27,901 bases of DNA from Bacilli bacterium (GTDB lineage: Bacteria > Bacillota_I > Bacilli_A > RFN20 > CAG-826): NCBI GenBank assembly GCA_024413875.1, contig JAKSVY010000018.1:1-27901 (forward strand), in the 5' to 3' direction. This document shows, one piece after another, positions 14,841 to 21,499 of this stretch (its first letter is position 1; the number at the start of each line of letters is the position of its first letter). Below the pieces are notes generated by a model. That model ran no database searches. It was not told the origin of the DNA and saw only the letters and a program-made list of their open reading frames with translations. The translations under genes and the position numbers were made by a program.

Positions 14841-16424
14841 TTAAGAAAGGTGTTGTTGAATTTCGCATCTAAATAAGTTTCCATAGTAATGTTTGCCATC
14901 ATCAGAAATCAGACCCATACCACTATTTGAGTTTTCTGCTAAAACACCATTAACATAAACTCTAAAATTAAATAAGACACCACTTTGGTTACATATAATT
15001 TGTTTTTTATCGTAACCATTTTTTGGACCTATATAAACTAAGAATTTTTCATCCTTATTTAAATAGTCATCAGGAACAATCTCGTTCATATCTGCTTCTC
15101 TCCAGTTAAAATAACTATAAGAACCATAATAGAATGTTCTACCATATCTAAGTGGGAAGATATCTGCTGGTTCTTGATTCCATTCTATTGAGGAAGGAAC
15201 AATTTTCATTTGTTCACCAACACGATTTAATTCTGCAGTAATGTTAAGAATATAAACAGGTCTAGTTAATCCACATACTGAACAAGATTCAGTAAGACCA
15301 TCTTCATTAACATCACAAGTGTGACCACTTGATCCTTGGGAATAATCACAATTTTCACAAATTCCATAGTGGTAAAAATCATCTTTACCATAGACAATAC
15401 TATGTCCACTTAATTCAAGTTCTACATCTTTAGTATATCCACAAATTGAACATACATCATGAATATGACCATGTGTTTGGCAAGTTGATTCAACTTCTTC
15501 GTGTTGAGCTTCATCCCAAGTGTGTTCTTGTTCATCACTCTTTAACATTTCATATCCTTCATCAGTACATACGTGATAGTGACCAGTTTCATCACTTGTC
15601 CATTCATTAGAATAGTTATGTTCTTTTACTGGAATAATTAAGTCTTTTACATATCCACATACTGAACAAGTTTGAGTAGCAGTACCAGTTTGTTCAAATG
15701 TTGAATCTTCACCAACTACAACTTCACCAAAGGTGTGTTCGTCATAATCAGCATATGAACTTTCGTATCCAGGAACAGTACATGCGTGCCAATGGCCATA
15801 TTCATTAGTTGACCATTCATCAGAATAAGTAAGTTCTAATTTAGGAATTGAAACATAAGAAACATATTCACAGATAGTACATATTACTTTTGCTTGACCT
15901 TCGCGGTTATAACTTGGTTCTCTAACGGTTATAGGTTCACCATAAGTGTGTTCAGCATAATCTTTCTTTAAAGTTGAATAGCCGACATCTGTACAAGCAT
16001 GCCAGTGACCATTCTTATCATGTGACCAAGATGTTGAATAGTTATGTTGAAGAACCTCAATAACTTCAGTTTCAGCTTTTTCACAGACAGTGCATTTTCT
16101 TTCTTTTAAACCTGTTTCCTCAAAGCTAGCTTCTTTAATAACTCTATATTCACCAAATGTGTGAGCACCTAAGTCAAAGACTTCATCACAGCCATCGCAT
16201 GTGTGCCAGTGATTTGTCTCATCAGTTGTCCAAGAAGTAGAAACATTGTGTTCATGAACTGGTGTTGTATCACTAGATTCTGTATTTGTAGAATCTGTTG
16301 TTTGTGCCGGTGTTGTATCAGTTGAGCCAGATGCAGATCCACTATTATTAGTTTTTGAACCACATGAAGTAAGTCCTAACATAAAAACACCAAACATTGA
16401 TATTAATAGTTTGCTATTTTTCAT
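14841..16424 (-). CDS. Lipoprotein with His/Trp/Cys tandem repeats
   Basis: A 527-aa surface protein. The signal peptide ends in the lipobox LTSC (Cys21), and a Ser/Thr linker runs to about 56. Four repeats of 68-72 residues follow (starting near 59, 127, 197, 268), plus a shorter fifth (about 341-390). Each has W-x-x-[DN]-x-x-x-H-[WY]-H-x-C, then H-T-[FYW], then a CxxC. The regular His and Cys spacing suggests a metal site in each repeat (inference). Similar repeats are common in surface proteins of gut Firmicutes and have no assigned function. The last 135 residues are unique and rich in Tyr and Phe, likely a separate ligand-binding domain. The ribosome site is AAAGGGGGT, the same form as degV. 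Confidence 0.75.
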   Translation of the reverse strand: MKNSKLLISMFGVFMLGLTSCGSKTNNSGSASGSTDTTPAQTTDSTNTESSDTTPVHEHNVSTSWTTDETNHWHTCDGCDEVFDLGAHTFGEYRVIKEASFEETGLKERKCTVCEKAETEVIEVLQHNYSTSWSHDKNGHWHACTDVGYSTLKKDYAEHTYGEPITVREPSYNREGQAKVICTICEYVSYVSIPKLELTYSDEWSTNEYGHWHACTVPGYESSYADYDEHTFGEVVVGEDSTFEQTGTATQTCSVCGYVKDLIIPVKEHNYSNEWTSDETGHYHVCTDEGYEMLKSDEQEHTWDEAQHEEVESTCQTHGHIHDVCSICGYTKDVELELSGHSIVYGKDDFYHYGICENCDYSQGSSGHTCDVNEDGLTESCSVCGLTRPVYILNITAELNRVGEQMKIVPSSIEWNQEPADIFPLRYGRTFYYGSYSYFNWREADMNEIVPDDYLNKDEKFLVYIGPKNGYDKKQIICNQSGVLFNFRVYVNGVLAENSNSGMGLISDDGKHYYGNLFRCEIQQHLS

Positions 16425-16565
16425 AATTAACCCCCTTTAATTACGTAATCATTATATATTATATTTTATATATTAATTATTTATTAATAAAAAGCAAAAG
16501 AACAATAATTGGTTTTAATGTTAATTTTAAAAGATTAAAGAATTCTCCATATTAATCTCCTTAAA

Positions 16566-16591
16566 AAATGAAAAAGCCTACATAGTAGGCT
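16566..16591 (-). terminator. Terminator of ktrBA
   Basis: A perfect 7-bp stem AGCCTAC / GTAGGCT (loop of 3) is followed on the minus strand by TTTTCATTTTTT, 8 bp after the ktrA stop. Upstream at 16425-16565 I see only an AT-rich promoter region for the lipoprotein gene (a 10-bp ATTACGTAAT palindrome near 16440, no convincing -35 box). Confidence 0.88.
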
Positions 16592-16598
16592 AATTCAA

Positions 16599-17237
16599 TT
16601 AGATAAGTTTTCCAATATTCTTTTCTGTACCGAATACGTAGACTGAATCACCAGTAGTAAATACATAGTCAGGTTCTGGTACAAAGACTTTTAAGTTTTG
16701 CTTAACAGCAAGAACATTGACTTTGTATTTCTTACGAATGTTTAATTCAACGATTTGTCTATTAATCCATGAATTAGGTACTTGAACTTGATAAATACCA
16801 TATTCATCAGAGATCTTAACAAAGTCTTTTAACTTAGTGTTTGATAAAGTAGCTGCTAACTTAAGAGCACTTTCCTTTTCAGGGAAGGCAATTTCATCAG
16901 CACCCGCCATCTTTAAGAACCTAGATTGAATATCACTATAAGACTTAACAACAACGTATTTAGCGCCTGCTTCTTTAAGTCTATTTGTGATTTCAAGTGA
17001 GTTTTGGAAGTTATCACCAACAGTGACAACACATGCTTGATAATCTTTAACACCTAATTCTTTAAGTGTTTGAAGTTGTAAACAGTCACCCTTTAAAGCA
17101 TTTGAATAGACATCTTTAATAGCGTTGACTTTTTCATAGTCATTATCAACAACGCAAACTTCGTTTCCGAGTTCCATTAATTGATTTGCAATTTGGGTTC
17201 CGAATTCACCCATACCAATAATTAAGAATTTTTTCAT
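16599..17237 (-). CDS. ktrA: K+ uptake regulatory subunit KtrA (TrkA-N/TrkA-C)
   Basis: A 212-aa cytoplasmic RCK protein. The nucleotide motif GMGEFG (8-13) opens the Rossmann RCK-N domain, with the acidic residue ending strand 2 (VVDND). The RCK-C domain (about 135-212), which in relatives binds c-di-AMP, ends the protein. Rings of KtrA gate the KtrB channel in response to ATP/ADP. It starts 1 bp after the ktrB stop, so translation is coupled. Confidence 0.9.
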   Translation of the reverse strand: MKKFLIIGMGEFGTQIANQLMELGNEVCVVDNDYEKVNAIKDVYSNALKGDCLQLQTLKELGVKDYQACVVTVGDNFQNSLEITNRLKEAGAKYVVVKSYSDIQSRFLKMAGADEIAFPEKESALKLAATLSNTKLKDFVKISDEYGIYQVQVPNSWINRQIVELNIRKKYKVNVLAVKQNLKVFVPEPDYVFTTGDSVYVFGTEKNIGKLI

Positions 17238-17238
17238 A

Positions 17239-18585
17239 TTATCCGACCATTATCCTTCCTTCTGGATGTAAGAGTTGATGTTCACTTGATTTACCCATAA
17301 TTAAGTTGAACAAACCAAATGCTCCTAATCTTCCGATATACATTAATAATATTAATACGATTTTAGATGTAATTGAGAGAGTACCTGTAACTCCAAGTGA
17401 TAAGCCAACAGTTGCAAGTCCACTTACACATTCAAAGATTGCTGCTTCAGTACCTATATCATCAACCGATGTAATAACCATAATTGCAACAAATAAAATT
17501 GCAAGATATGAGAGCATAAGTGCACTAGATTGACGGATGATGCTACCATTAATTCTTTGCTTGAAGATAGCAACTTCATCTTTACCACGAGCATTAGCAA
17601 CAAGGTTGAAGATAATTACCACCATTGTTGTTACCTTAAGACCACCAGCAGTAGAACCTGAGTTACCGCCAATAAACATTAACAAGATAGTAAGGGTTTT
17701 GCTTGCTGGAGATAAAAGTGAATAATCTACTGATGCAAACCCGGCTGTTCTTGGTGTTACTGCTAAGAAGAATGAATTCAAGAATTTAGCACCAATATCA
17801 ATTGTTGTATATGCTCCAGCACGTCCAAAGTCTGTAAAGTCAAATAACATGAATAAGAACATCGGAACAATTGTTAATACAAGTGTTGAGGTTAAGACAA
17901 TCTTTGTATGCATTTGAAGTCTACCCCATCTGAACTTAGAATCGATTAAGTCACTCCAAACAACGAAACCACTACCACCAATAAGAATTAAGCATCCGAT
18001 AGTAACTAATACTCCAGGATTATTTCTGAATGCCGATAATGAACTTGAGAATGATCCAGAGAATAAATCAAATCCCGCATTACAGAAAGCACTGATTGAT
18101 GTAAATGTTCCATACCAGATACCCTTGAATCCAAATTCAGGGAAGAAGAACACTGATAAGAGGATTGCTCCTATTAACTCGAAGATAAATGTTCCTATAA
18201 GGATTCTTCTAAGCAATGGTTTAACTGAACCAAACGAGAATGTACCAGCTGATTGCATGATAACTGTCTTACCATATAATCCTAAGTCTTTATTCACTAT
18301 CCACAGGACAACTGATATGAAGGTCATAAATCCAAGACCACCGATTTGAATAAGGACCAAGATAACAATTTGTCCAAATAGGTTCCAGTGATCGAATGTG
18401 TTAAATGGAGATAATCCAGTAACGCATGCTGCACTTGTTGAAACAAATAAGGCATCAACAAAGTTTGAGAAATGGCCATCCTTTGATGCGAATGGCATCC
18501 AAAGTAAAAAAGCCCCAGCAAGAATAAGAACTAGGAATCCTGCAAATAATAATGTTATAGGTTGTAATCTTTTAAACTTGTTCAT
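17239..18585 (-). CDS. ktrB: K+ transporter channel subunit KtrB (TrkH family)
   Basis: A 448-aa integral membrane protein with the four-fold pore arrangement of the Trk/Ktr/HKT superfamily. The selectivity-filter glycines lie in VTGLSPF (about 56-62), FCNAGFD (about 168-174), PRTAGFAS (about 278-285) and ATVGLSL (about 392-398). Length is typical. With KtrA it forms the K+ uptake system. The ribosome site AAGGA lies 10 nt before ATG and is inside a 5'-terminal hairpin. Confidence 0.92.
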   Translation of the reverse strand: MNKFKRLQPITLLFAGFLVLILAGAFLLWMPFASKDGHFSNFVDALFVSTSAACVTGLSPFNTFDHWNLFGQIVILVLIQIGGLGFMTFISVVLWIVNKDLGLYGKTVIMQSAGTFSFGSVKPLLRRILIGTFIFELIGAILLSVFFFPEFGFKGIWYGTFTSISAFCNAGFDLFSGSFSSSLSAFRNNPGVLVTIGCLILIGGSGFVVWSDLIDSKFRWGRLQMHTKIVLTSTLVLTIVPMFLFMLFDFTDFGRAGAYTTIDIGAKFLNSFFLAVTPRTAGFASVDYSLLSPASKTLTILLMFIGGNSGSTAGGLKVTTMVVIIFNLVANARGKDEVAIFKQRINGSIIRQSSALMLSYLAILFVAIMVITSVDDIGTEAAIFECVSGLATVGLSLGVTGTLSITSKIVLILLMYIGRLGAFGLFNLIMGKSSEHQLLHPEGRIMVG

Positions 18586-18592
18586 TTTTTGT

Positions 18593-18614
18593 AATTCCTT
18601 GATTTAAAGGAATT
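18593..18614 (-). promoter_or_regulatory. 5' hairpin that sequesters the ktrB ribosome site
   Basis: The minus strand forms an 8-bp perfect stem AATTCCTT / AAGGAATT (loop TAAATC). The 3' arm contains the only ribosome site of ktrB. The predicted transcription start (18614) is the first base of the stem, so the mRNA would begin with this hairpin. Confidence 0.6.
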
Positions 18615-18620
18615 GAGACA

Positions 18621-18649
18621 ATAATACAACAATTACCTAGACTTGTAAA
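18621..18649 (-). promoter_or_regulatory. ktrBA promoter
   Basis: The minus strand shows TTTACA (18649-18644), a 17-bp spacer, and TATTAT (18626-18621). The start near 18614 gives a leader of about 29 nt. Confidence 0.7.
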
Positions 18650-18673
18650 ATATTTACGCATATACACGTAAGG

Positions 18674-18700
18674 AAACAAAAAGAAACGATTAATCGTTTC
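18674..18700 (-). terminator. Terminator of the GHL6-like gene
   Basis: The 18-bp palindrome GAAACGATTAATCGTTTC (18683-18700) is followed on the minus strand by TTTTTGTTT. It lies about 40 bp after the stop. Confidence 0.75.
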
Positions 18701-18740
18701 CTTGTTTCTTTTAATGTAAAATGTTTCGATAAATTCGACA

Positions 18741-20765
18741 CTATTTAGTAATTTCAAACATGACGAATTCGGTAAATCTGCCTGATAAATAATTAGAGTT
18801 TAATGTATCTTCACCAGTGGTAATGTTATGAATTTTAGACGCCACAAACGGAAGTTTTAATTCAAATTTACGTTCATCTTTTTCAAAATAATCATTGATA
18901 TCAACAAGTGATAAATAAACTTTCTCATTATCTTCAAAAATGACTGATTCAACATATTTATTAGTCTTAACTTCATATTTAGGAGAAACAAATCTCTTAA
19001 CAATTTTCATGAAGATATCTTTATAGTTTTGTCTATCATCATTTTCAATTAACGCACTTGTCCAAATAACTTTACCTAACCCATAGTTAACCTCTGCCAT
19101 CATAGGAGTTTCTTTTGTTACACCTGGTGGGTTAGAGTGAATTGAGGCATAAACTGAATTATTATCTGGATCAGTATATGGAAGAGTTAATCTTGCTTTA
19201 ACTTCACCATTCATAGATTTGAATGTAGGAAGTTTATAGACAATTGGCATTGGATACTTTTTGTTAAATTCTCCAAAAATGTCTTCATAATCATTTTCAG
19301 GATAAATATAAGCTTGTACTTCAGCGTATCCTTTATATACTCTTTCAAATGGAGAATCTTCAAAGGTATATTTATCAAATTCCGCATTAAAGAATTCTTT
19401 CATTAAACGTGAATCTGACTTACCTGAAAGATATAAAATTCCACCATTTTTTACATATTCAACAAACTTAAGTGGTTCATCATTATCAAAGTCTTGTAAG
19501 CAAGGCGCAATAATCATTTTGTATTGACTTAAGTCTTTTAGACTTGTATTAGCAATAACTGCAGTTGGAACATGGTTTTCAACAAGTGTTTTATGAGCAT
19601 TGACTGCACATAATTTGTTATATGTTTTTGCATATTTTTCTTCGAATAAAGTTTTACTATCAAAATACACTGCTACATCAGCGTATAACTTACCTTTATT
19701 CATGTATTGTTCATAAGGCATTTGCTTTTCAAAAGCCTTACCAATTTTCTTATATATTCTTGAATCAAGAGTTCCATCTGGATTGATCGCGTCAATATTT
19801 AAAGTCGCTCCATGATGAGCGCAGGTTAAAAGGATTTCACTATCCAGCATTTCTTGCGGTTTTGTAACCGTATGTTCTCTTAAGTTATGGTTACATCTAC
19901 AAGTCATATATTCGAACGGTTGATTCTTTGTAACACCATAATAGTATTTGGCAGTAAAGCTATGCGAATATAAATCACCATATAGGTCACCACCTGTAAA
20001 TTCGCAAGCATCATTAATACCTTCTGTTGATCCTCCAAGCCAGTTACATCCGATAACCGCAGCAAAGTTAAGCTCAACTGTATAGTTAGGCATGTACTTC
20101 AATGAAGTATCTTTGGCAAAATGAGCGAATTCCACCATCCAATCTTGTCTCTTTTTAACATATAAAAGCCAATTAGGATCATTCCAATCTTCTTTAACAG
20201 GAAGTTTGTTACCTGTTTCTTTTAAATAACGTTTTTGGCAAGCTAGACAATGGCATGTTACTTCCCAATAAGGCATATCATAAAACATCGCATCAAGATT
20301 AGTAAAATACTCGGATAACTCTTTAATGTTTTTGTCTAAAAACTTTCTGTATTCAAGATTATTTGGACAACATAGTCCATATCTTTGTCCATGGTCTCTC
20401 CAAGTTGTTCCATCAGCGTTTACCATTTCCCATTCAGGATGTGAGTCTGCTGCCACGTTATTAAAAATAAGAGAGTAATAGCCCACTACTTTGAGGCCAT
20501 CATCTTTACACATATTCACTAATTGTTTGATTCCATTATTTTCACCAAGCATTGCTTTATGTGTTCTTGCAACTTTTGTTGGGTAATAACATAAGCCAGT
20601 ATGAGCTTGAAGATAAATCATTGGAGCTTCAATATGCGCTGTTTTTAGATTATCAAAATATTCTTTAGGATTAAATTTAGATAAATATTCGTCGTTAGTG
20701 TCATTAATATGCATATCAACAAGTTGACGACGATATACATCTTTGTACCATTTATTTGTTTTCAT
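18741..20765 (-). CDS. Glycoside hydrolase, GHL6/GH42-like with trimerisation domain
   Basis: A 674-aa protein with no signal peptide. The N-terminal TIM-barrel part (about 1-370) has the start typical of hypothetical glycosyl hydrolase 6 (GHL6): HTGLCYYPTKVA near 55-66. FYDMPYW (Asp163) is followed by a C-x-C-x2-C cluster (171-176), as in GH42-type enzymes. A middle domain (about 375-590) resembles the beta-galactosidase trimerisation (GH42M) fold, and a short beta domain ends the protein. It may be a beta-galactosidase or alpha-L-fucosidase (the GH151 group has a similar layout), acting in the cytoplasm; the substrate cannot be fixed from sequence. The ATG has no Shine-Dalgarno, and a TATAAT lies 8 nt upstream. 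It is monocistronic. Confidence 0.7.
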   Translation of the reverse strand: MKTNKWYKDVYRRQLVDMHINDTNDEYLSKFNPKEYFDNLKTAHIEAPMIYLQAHTGLCYYPTKVARTHKAMLGENNGIKQLVNMCKDDGLKVVGYYSLIFNNVAADSHPEWEMVNADGTTWRDHGQRYGLCCPNNLEYRKFLDKNIKELSEYFTNLDAMFYDMPYWEVTCHCLACQKRYLKETGNKLPVKEDWNDPNWLLYVKKRQDWMVEFAHFAKDTSLKYMPNYTVELNFAAVIGCNWLGGSTEGINDACEFTGGDLYGDLYSHSFTAKYYYGVTKNQPFEYMTCRCNHNLREHTVTKPQEMLDSEILLTCAHHGATLNIDAINPDGTLDSRIYKKIGKAFEKQMPYEQYMNKGKLYADVAVYFDSKTLFEEKYAKTYNKLCAVNAHKTLVENHVPTAVIANTSLKDLSQYKMIIAPCLQDFDNDEPLKFVEYVKNGGILYLSGKSDSRLMKEFFNAEFDKYTFEDSPFERVYKGYAEVQAYIYPENDYEDIFGEFNKKYPMPIVYKLPTFKSMNGEVKARLTLPYTDPDNNSVYASIHSNPPGVTKETPMMAEVNYGLGKVIWTSALIENDDRQNYKDIFMKIVKRFVSPKYEVKTNKYVESVIFEDNEKVYLSLVDINDYFEKDERKFELKLPFVASKIHNITTGEDTLNSNYLSGRFTEFVMFEITK

Positions 20766-20773
20766 ATAATCGA

Positions 20774-20802
20774 ATTATAAAATAATTAAATTAAAATATC
20801 AT
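20774..20802 (-). promoter_or_regulatory. Promoter of the GHL6-like gene, leaderless spacing
   Basis: The minus strand shows ATGATA (20802-20797, 4 of 6 consensus), a 17-bp spacer, and TATAAT (20779-20774). The start would be near 20767, 2 nt before the ATG. Confidence 0.55.
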
Positions 20803-20830
20803 TAACAAGCTTAAAAGAGCATATATACGA

Positions 20831-20876
20831 TAAAATAAAAAAGACCACCTTACACCCGTATATTAGGGAAGGTGGT
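20831..20876 (-). terminator. Terminator of a minus-strand small transcript
   Basis: The outer stem ACCACCTT / AAGGTGGT (8 bp, perfect) encloses a CCC/GGG stem. On the minus strand CTTTTTTATTTTA follows. The only minus-strand sequence upstream of it is the short-ORF region 20,877-21,340, so something there is transcribed leftward. Confidence 0.75.
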
Positions 20877-20965
20877 AGAAATCCTTGATAAAGCATTAAC
20901 TTTCTAATATACTATTATTAATAGTCTTGGATCCCTTGGTGTACACCCCAGGGACCTTTTCTTTT
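20844..20965 (+). ncRNA. Candidate structured RNA with pseudoknot and terminator
   Basis: Read on the plus strand, hairpin 1 (20844-20876) exposes GTATATTAG (20858-20866), exactly complementary over 9 bases to CTAATATAC (20904-20912), a possible pseudoknot. A second hairpin ACTATT/AATAGT follows. A third (20929-20956) has a T-rich run (TTTTCTTTT), so it is terminator-like. I recognise no known riboswitch or ncRNA family. An upstream promoter is weak (TTAACA with TACGAT, 18-bp spacing). The same bases also fold on the minus strand, so orientation is uncertain. Confidence 0.35.
20929..20965 (+). terminator. Plus-strand terminator-like hairpin
   Basis: A stem of GG, TCCCT and GG pairs with CC, AGGGA and CC, with one bulged A and one mismatch. 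The loop is TGTACAC. TTTTCTTTT follows on the plus strand only. Confidence 0.55.
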
Positions 20966-20973
20966 ACTAGCCC

Positions 20974-21081
20974 TTAAGGACTTTGTAAAGGAGGACTAAG
21001 ACTATGATAAGGACGATTAGATCGTTCATATCCAAAGTAAGTTCTATCTGGATTTACTTTTATGAAGCAATATTTGCGCAT
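20974..21081 (-). CDS. Small ORF, 35 aa, with strong ribosome site
   Basis: The frame encodes a 35-residue basic, aromatic-rich peptide beginning MRKYCFIKVNPDRTYFGYE. AGGAGG lies 7 nt before the ATG. It would lie on the minus-strand transcript that ends at 20831. I do not recognise it. It overlaps, on the opposite strand, a 30-codon ORF that also has a good ribosome site, so at most one may be real. Confidence 0.35.
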   Translation of the reverse strand: MRKYCFIKVNPDRTYFGYERSNRPYHSLSPPLQSP

Positions 21082-21096
21082 AACATTGCCTCCTAA
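21004..21096 (+). CDS. Small ORF, 30 aa, with strong ribosome site
   Basis: The frame encodes a 30-residue peptide beginning MIRTIRSFISKVSSIWIYFY: a basic start, then a hydrophobic aromatic stretch. AAAGGAGG lies 9 nt before the ATG. It sits between the plus-strand terminators at 20929 and 21184. No family is recognised. It is antisense to most of the 35-codon minus-strand ORF. Confidence 0.3.
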   Translation: MIRTIRSFISKVSSIWIYFYEAIFAHNIAS

Positions 21097-21139
21097 ATGA
21101 AGGAAGACCTCACACGATAAACATGTGAGGGAGAACGTC

Positions 21140-21168
21140 TTGACTTACTACAAACCTCCTTATATAAT
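21140..21168 (+). promoter_or_regulatory. Strong plus-strand promoter inside the small-ORF region
   Basis: TTGACT (21140-21145), a 17-bp spacer, and TATAAT (21163-21168) make one of the best promoter matches in the window. The predicted start is near 21175. Its RNA would meet a terminator-like hairpin almost at once, or read through to become antisense to the hydrophobic-peptide ORF. Confidence 0.55.
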
Positions 21169-21174
21169 TTAGTT

Positions 21175-21225
21175 ATGGTTTTTGTTCTCACTTTGTGGGA
21201 ACTTTTTTATTTACTTCTTGAGTAG
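21175..21225 (+). CDS. Possible leaderless 16-codon ORF
   Basis: An ATG sits exactly at the start predicted from the TATAAT at 21163, and opens a frame for a 16-residue hydrophobic peptide (MVFVLTLWELFYLLLE). A terminator-like hairpin lies inside it. It may be a leader peptide or chance. Its last 15 bases are antisense to the end of the 19-residue peptide ORF. Confidence 0.2.
   Translation: MVFVLTLWELFYLLLE
21184..21210 (+). terminator. Plus-strand terminator
   Basis: An 8-bp stem GTTCTCAC / GTGGGAAC (one G-U pair, loop TTT) is followed by TTTTTTAT. On the minus strand the following bases are mainly A, so it works on plus only. The 5' arm can also pair with GAGAAC at 21131-21136, leaving room for attenuation. 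Confidence 0.7.
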
Positions 21226-21270
21226 ATACAAAAGCACAAGAATGAGGACAATCATTAATAAATCATTCAT
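21211..21270 (-). CDS. 19-aa hydrophobic peptide, type I toxin-like
   Basis: The frame encodes MNDLLMIVLILVLLYLLKK: a single hydrophobic helix with a charged start and a Lys-Lys end, the look of small membrane toxins of type I systems or of small regulatory membrane peptides. It has no ribosome site of its own. Its ATG overlaps the TGA of a 17-codon ORF (ATGA), so it would be made by coupling. A strong opposite-strand promoter at 21140 points toward it and could yield an antisense RNA. No homologous family can be named from sequence alone. Confidence 0.45.
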   Translation of the reverse strand: MNDLLMIVLILVLLYLLKK

Positions 21271-21320
21271 GAGCTATCGTAGTAGCCAATGTTGTTCTCG
21301 GAGAAAATGAAACAATTCAT
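21267..21320 (-). CDS. 17-aa leader ORF coupled to the hydrophobic peptide
   Basis: The frame encodes MNCFIFSENNIGYYDSS. GGAGGGG lies 7 nt before its ATG. The stop TGA overlaps the next ATG. This resembles mok-hok-type coupling, where a leader ORF carries the ribosome site for a membrane peptide. A TATATA lies about 17 nt upstream of the ATG, but no good -35 is seen. Confidence 0.4.
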   Translation of the reverse strand: MNCFIFSENNIGYYDSS

Positions 21321-21392
21321 TCTTTCCCCTCCACGTTATATAAATAGGTAAGAATTTCGAAAAAGTGCCGAAAAAAGTTTAAATTCATATAA

Positions 21393-21409
21393 GTCCTACT
21401 TTGTAGGAC
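21393..21409. other. Hairpin between small-ORF region and gpsA
   Basis: A perfect 7-bp stem GTCCTAC / GTAGGAC (loop TTT) has no strong T run on either side (minus side TTATAT). Its function is unclear. It may mark the edge of the small transcripts. The rest of 21,340-21,460 holds nothing else I can support. Confidence 0.4.
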
Positions 21410-21466
21410 AAAATTGAAATTTTTGTATCATTATTTAAAAAAGAATAGTAAAAATAATTATTTTCT

Positions 21467-21472
21467 TATAAT
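21467..21472 (+). promoter_or_regulatory. gpsA -10 box
   Basis: A perfect TATAAT gives a start near 21479 and a leader of about 21 nt containing the ribosome site AAAAGGTAG. The -35 region is not recognisable. Confidence 0.45.
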
Positions 21473-21499
21473 ATAGAGCAAATTCAAAAGGTAGAAATT

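Noticed and set aside
18586..18740. c-di-AMP (ydaO) riboswitch before ktrB
   Set aside because: The predicted leader is only about 29 nt and no ydaO core motif is visible; the upstream part belongs to the previous gene's terminator.
20869..20880. T-box-like AAGGTGGTA at 20869
   Set aside because: It lacks the ACCxCG continuation, stem I motifs and a downstream target gene. It is one arm of the 20844-20876 hairpin.
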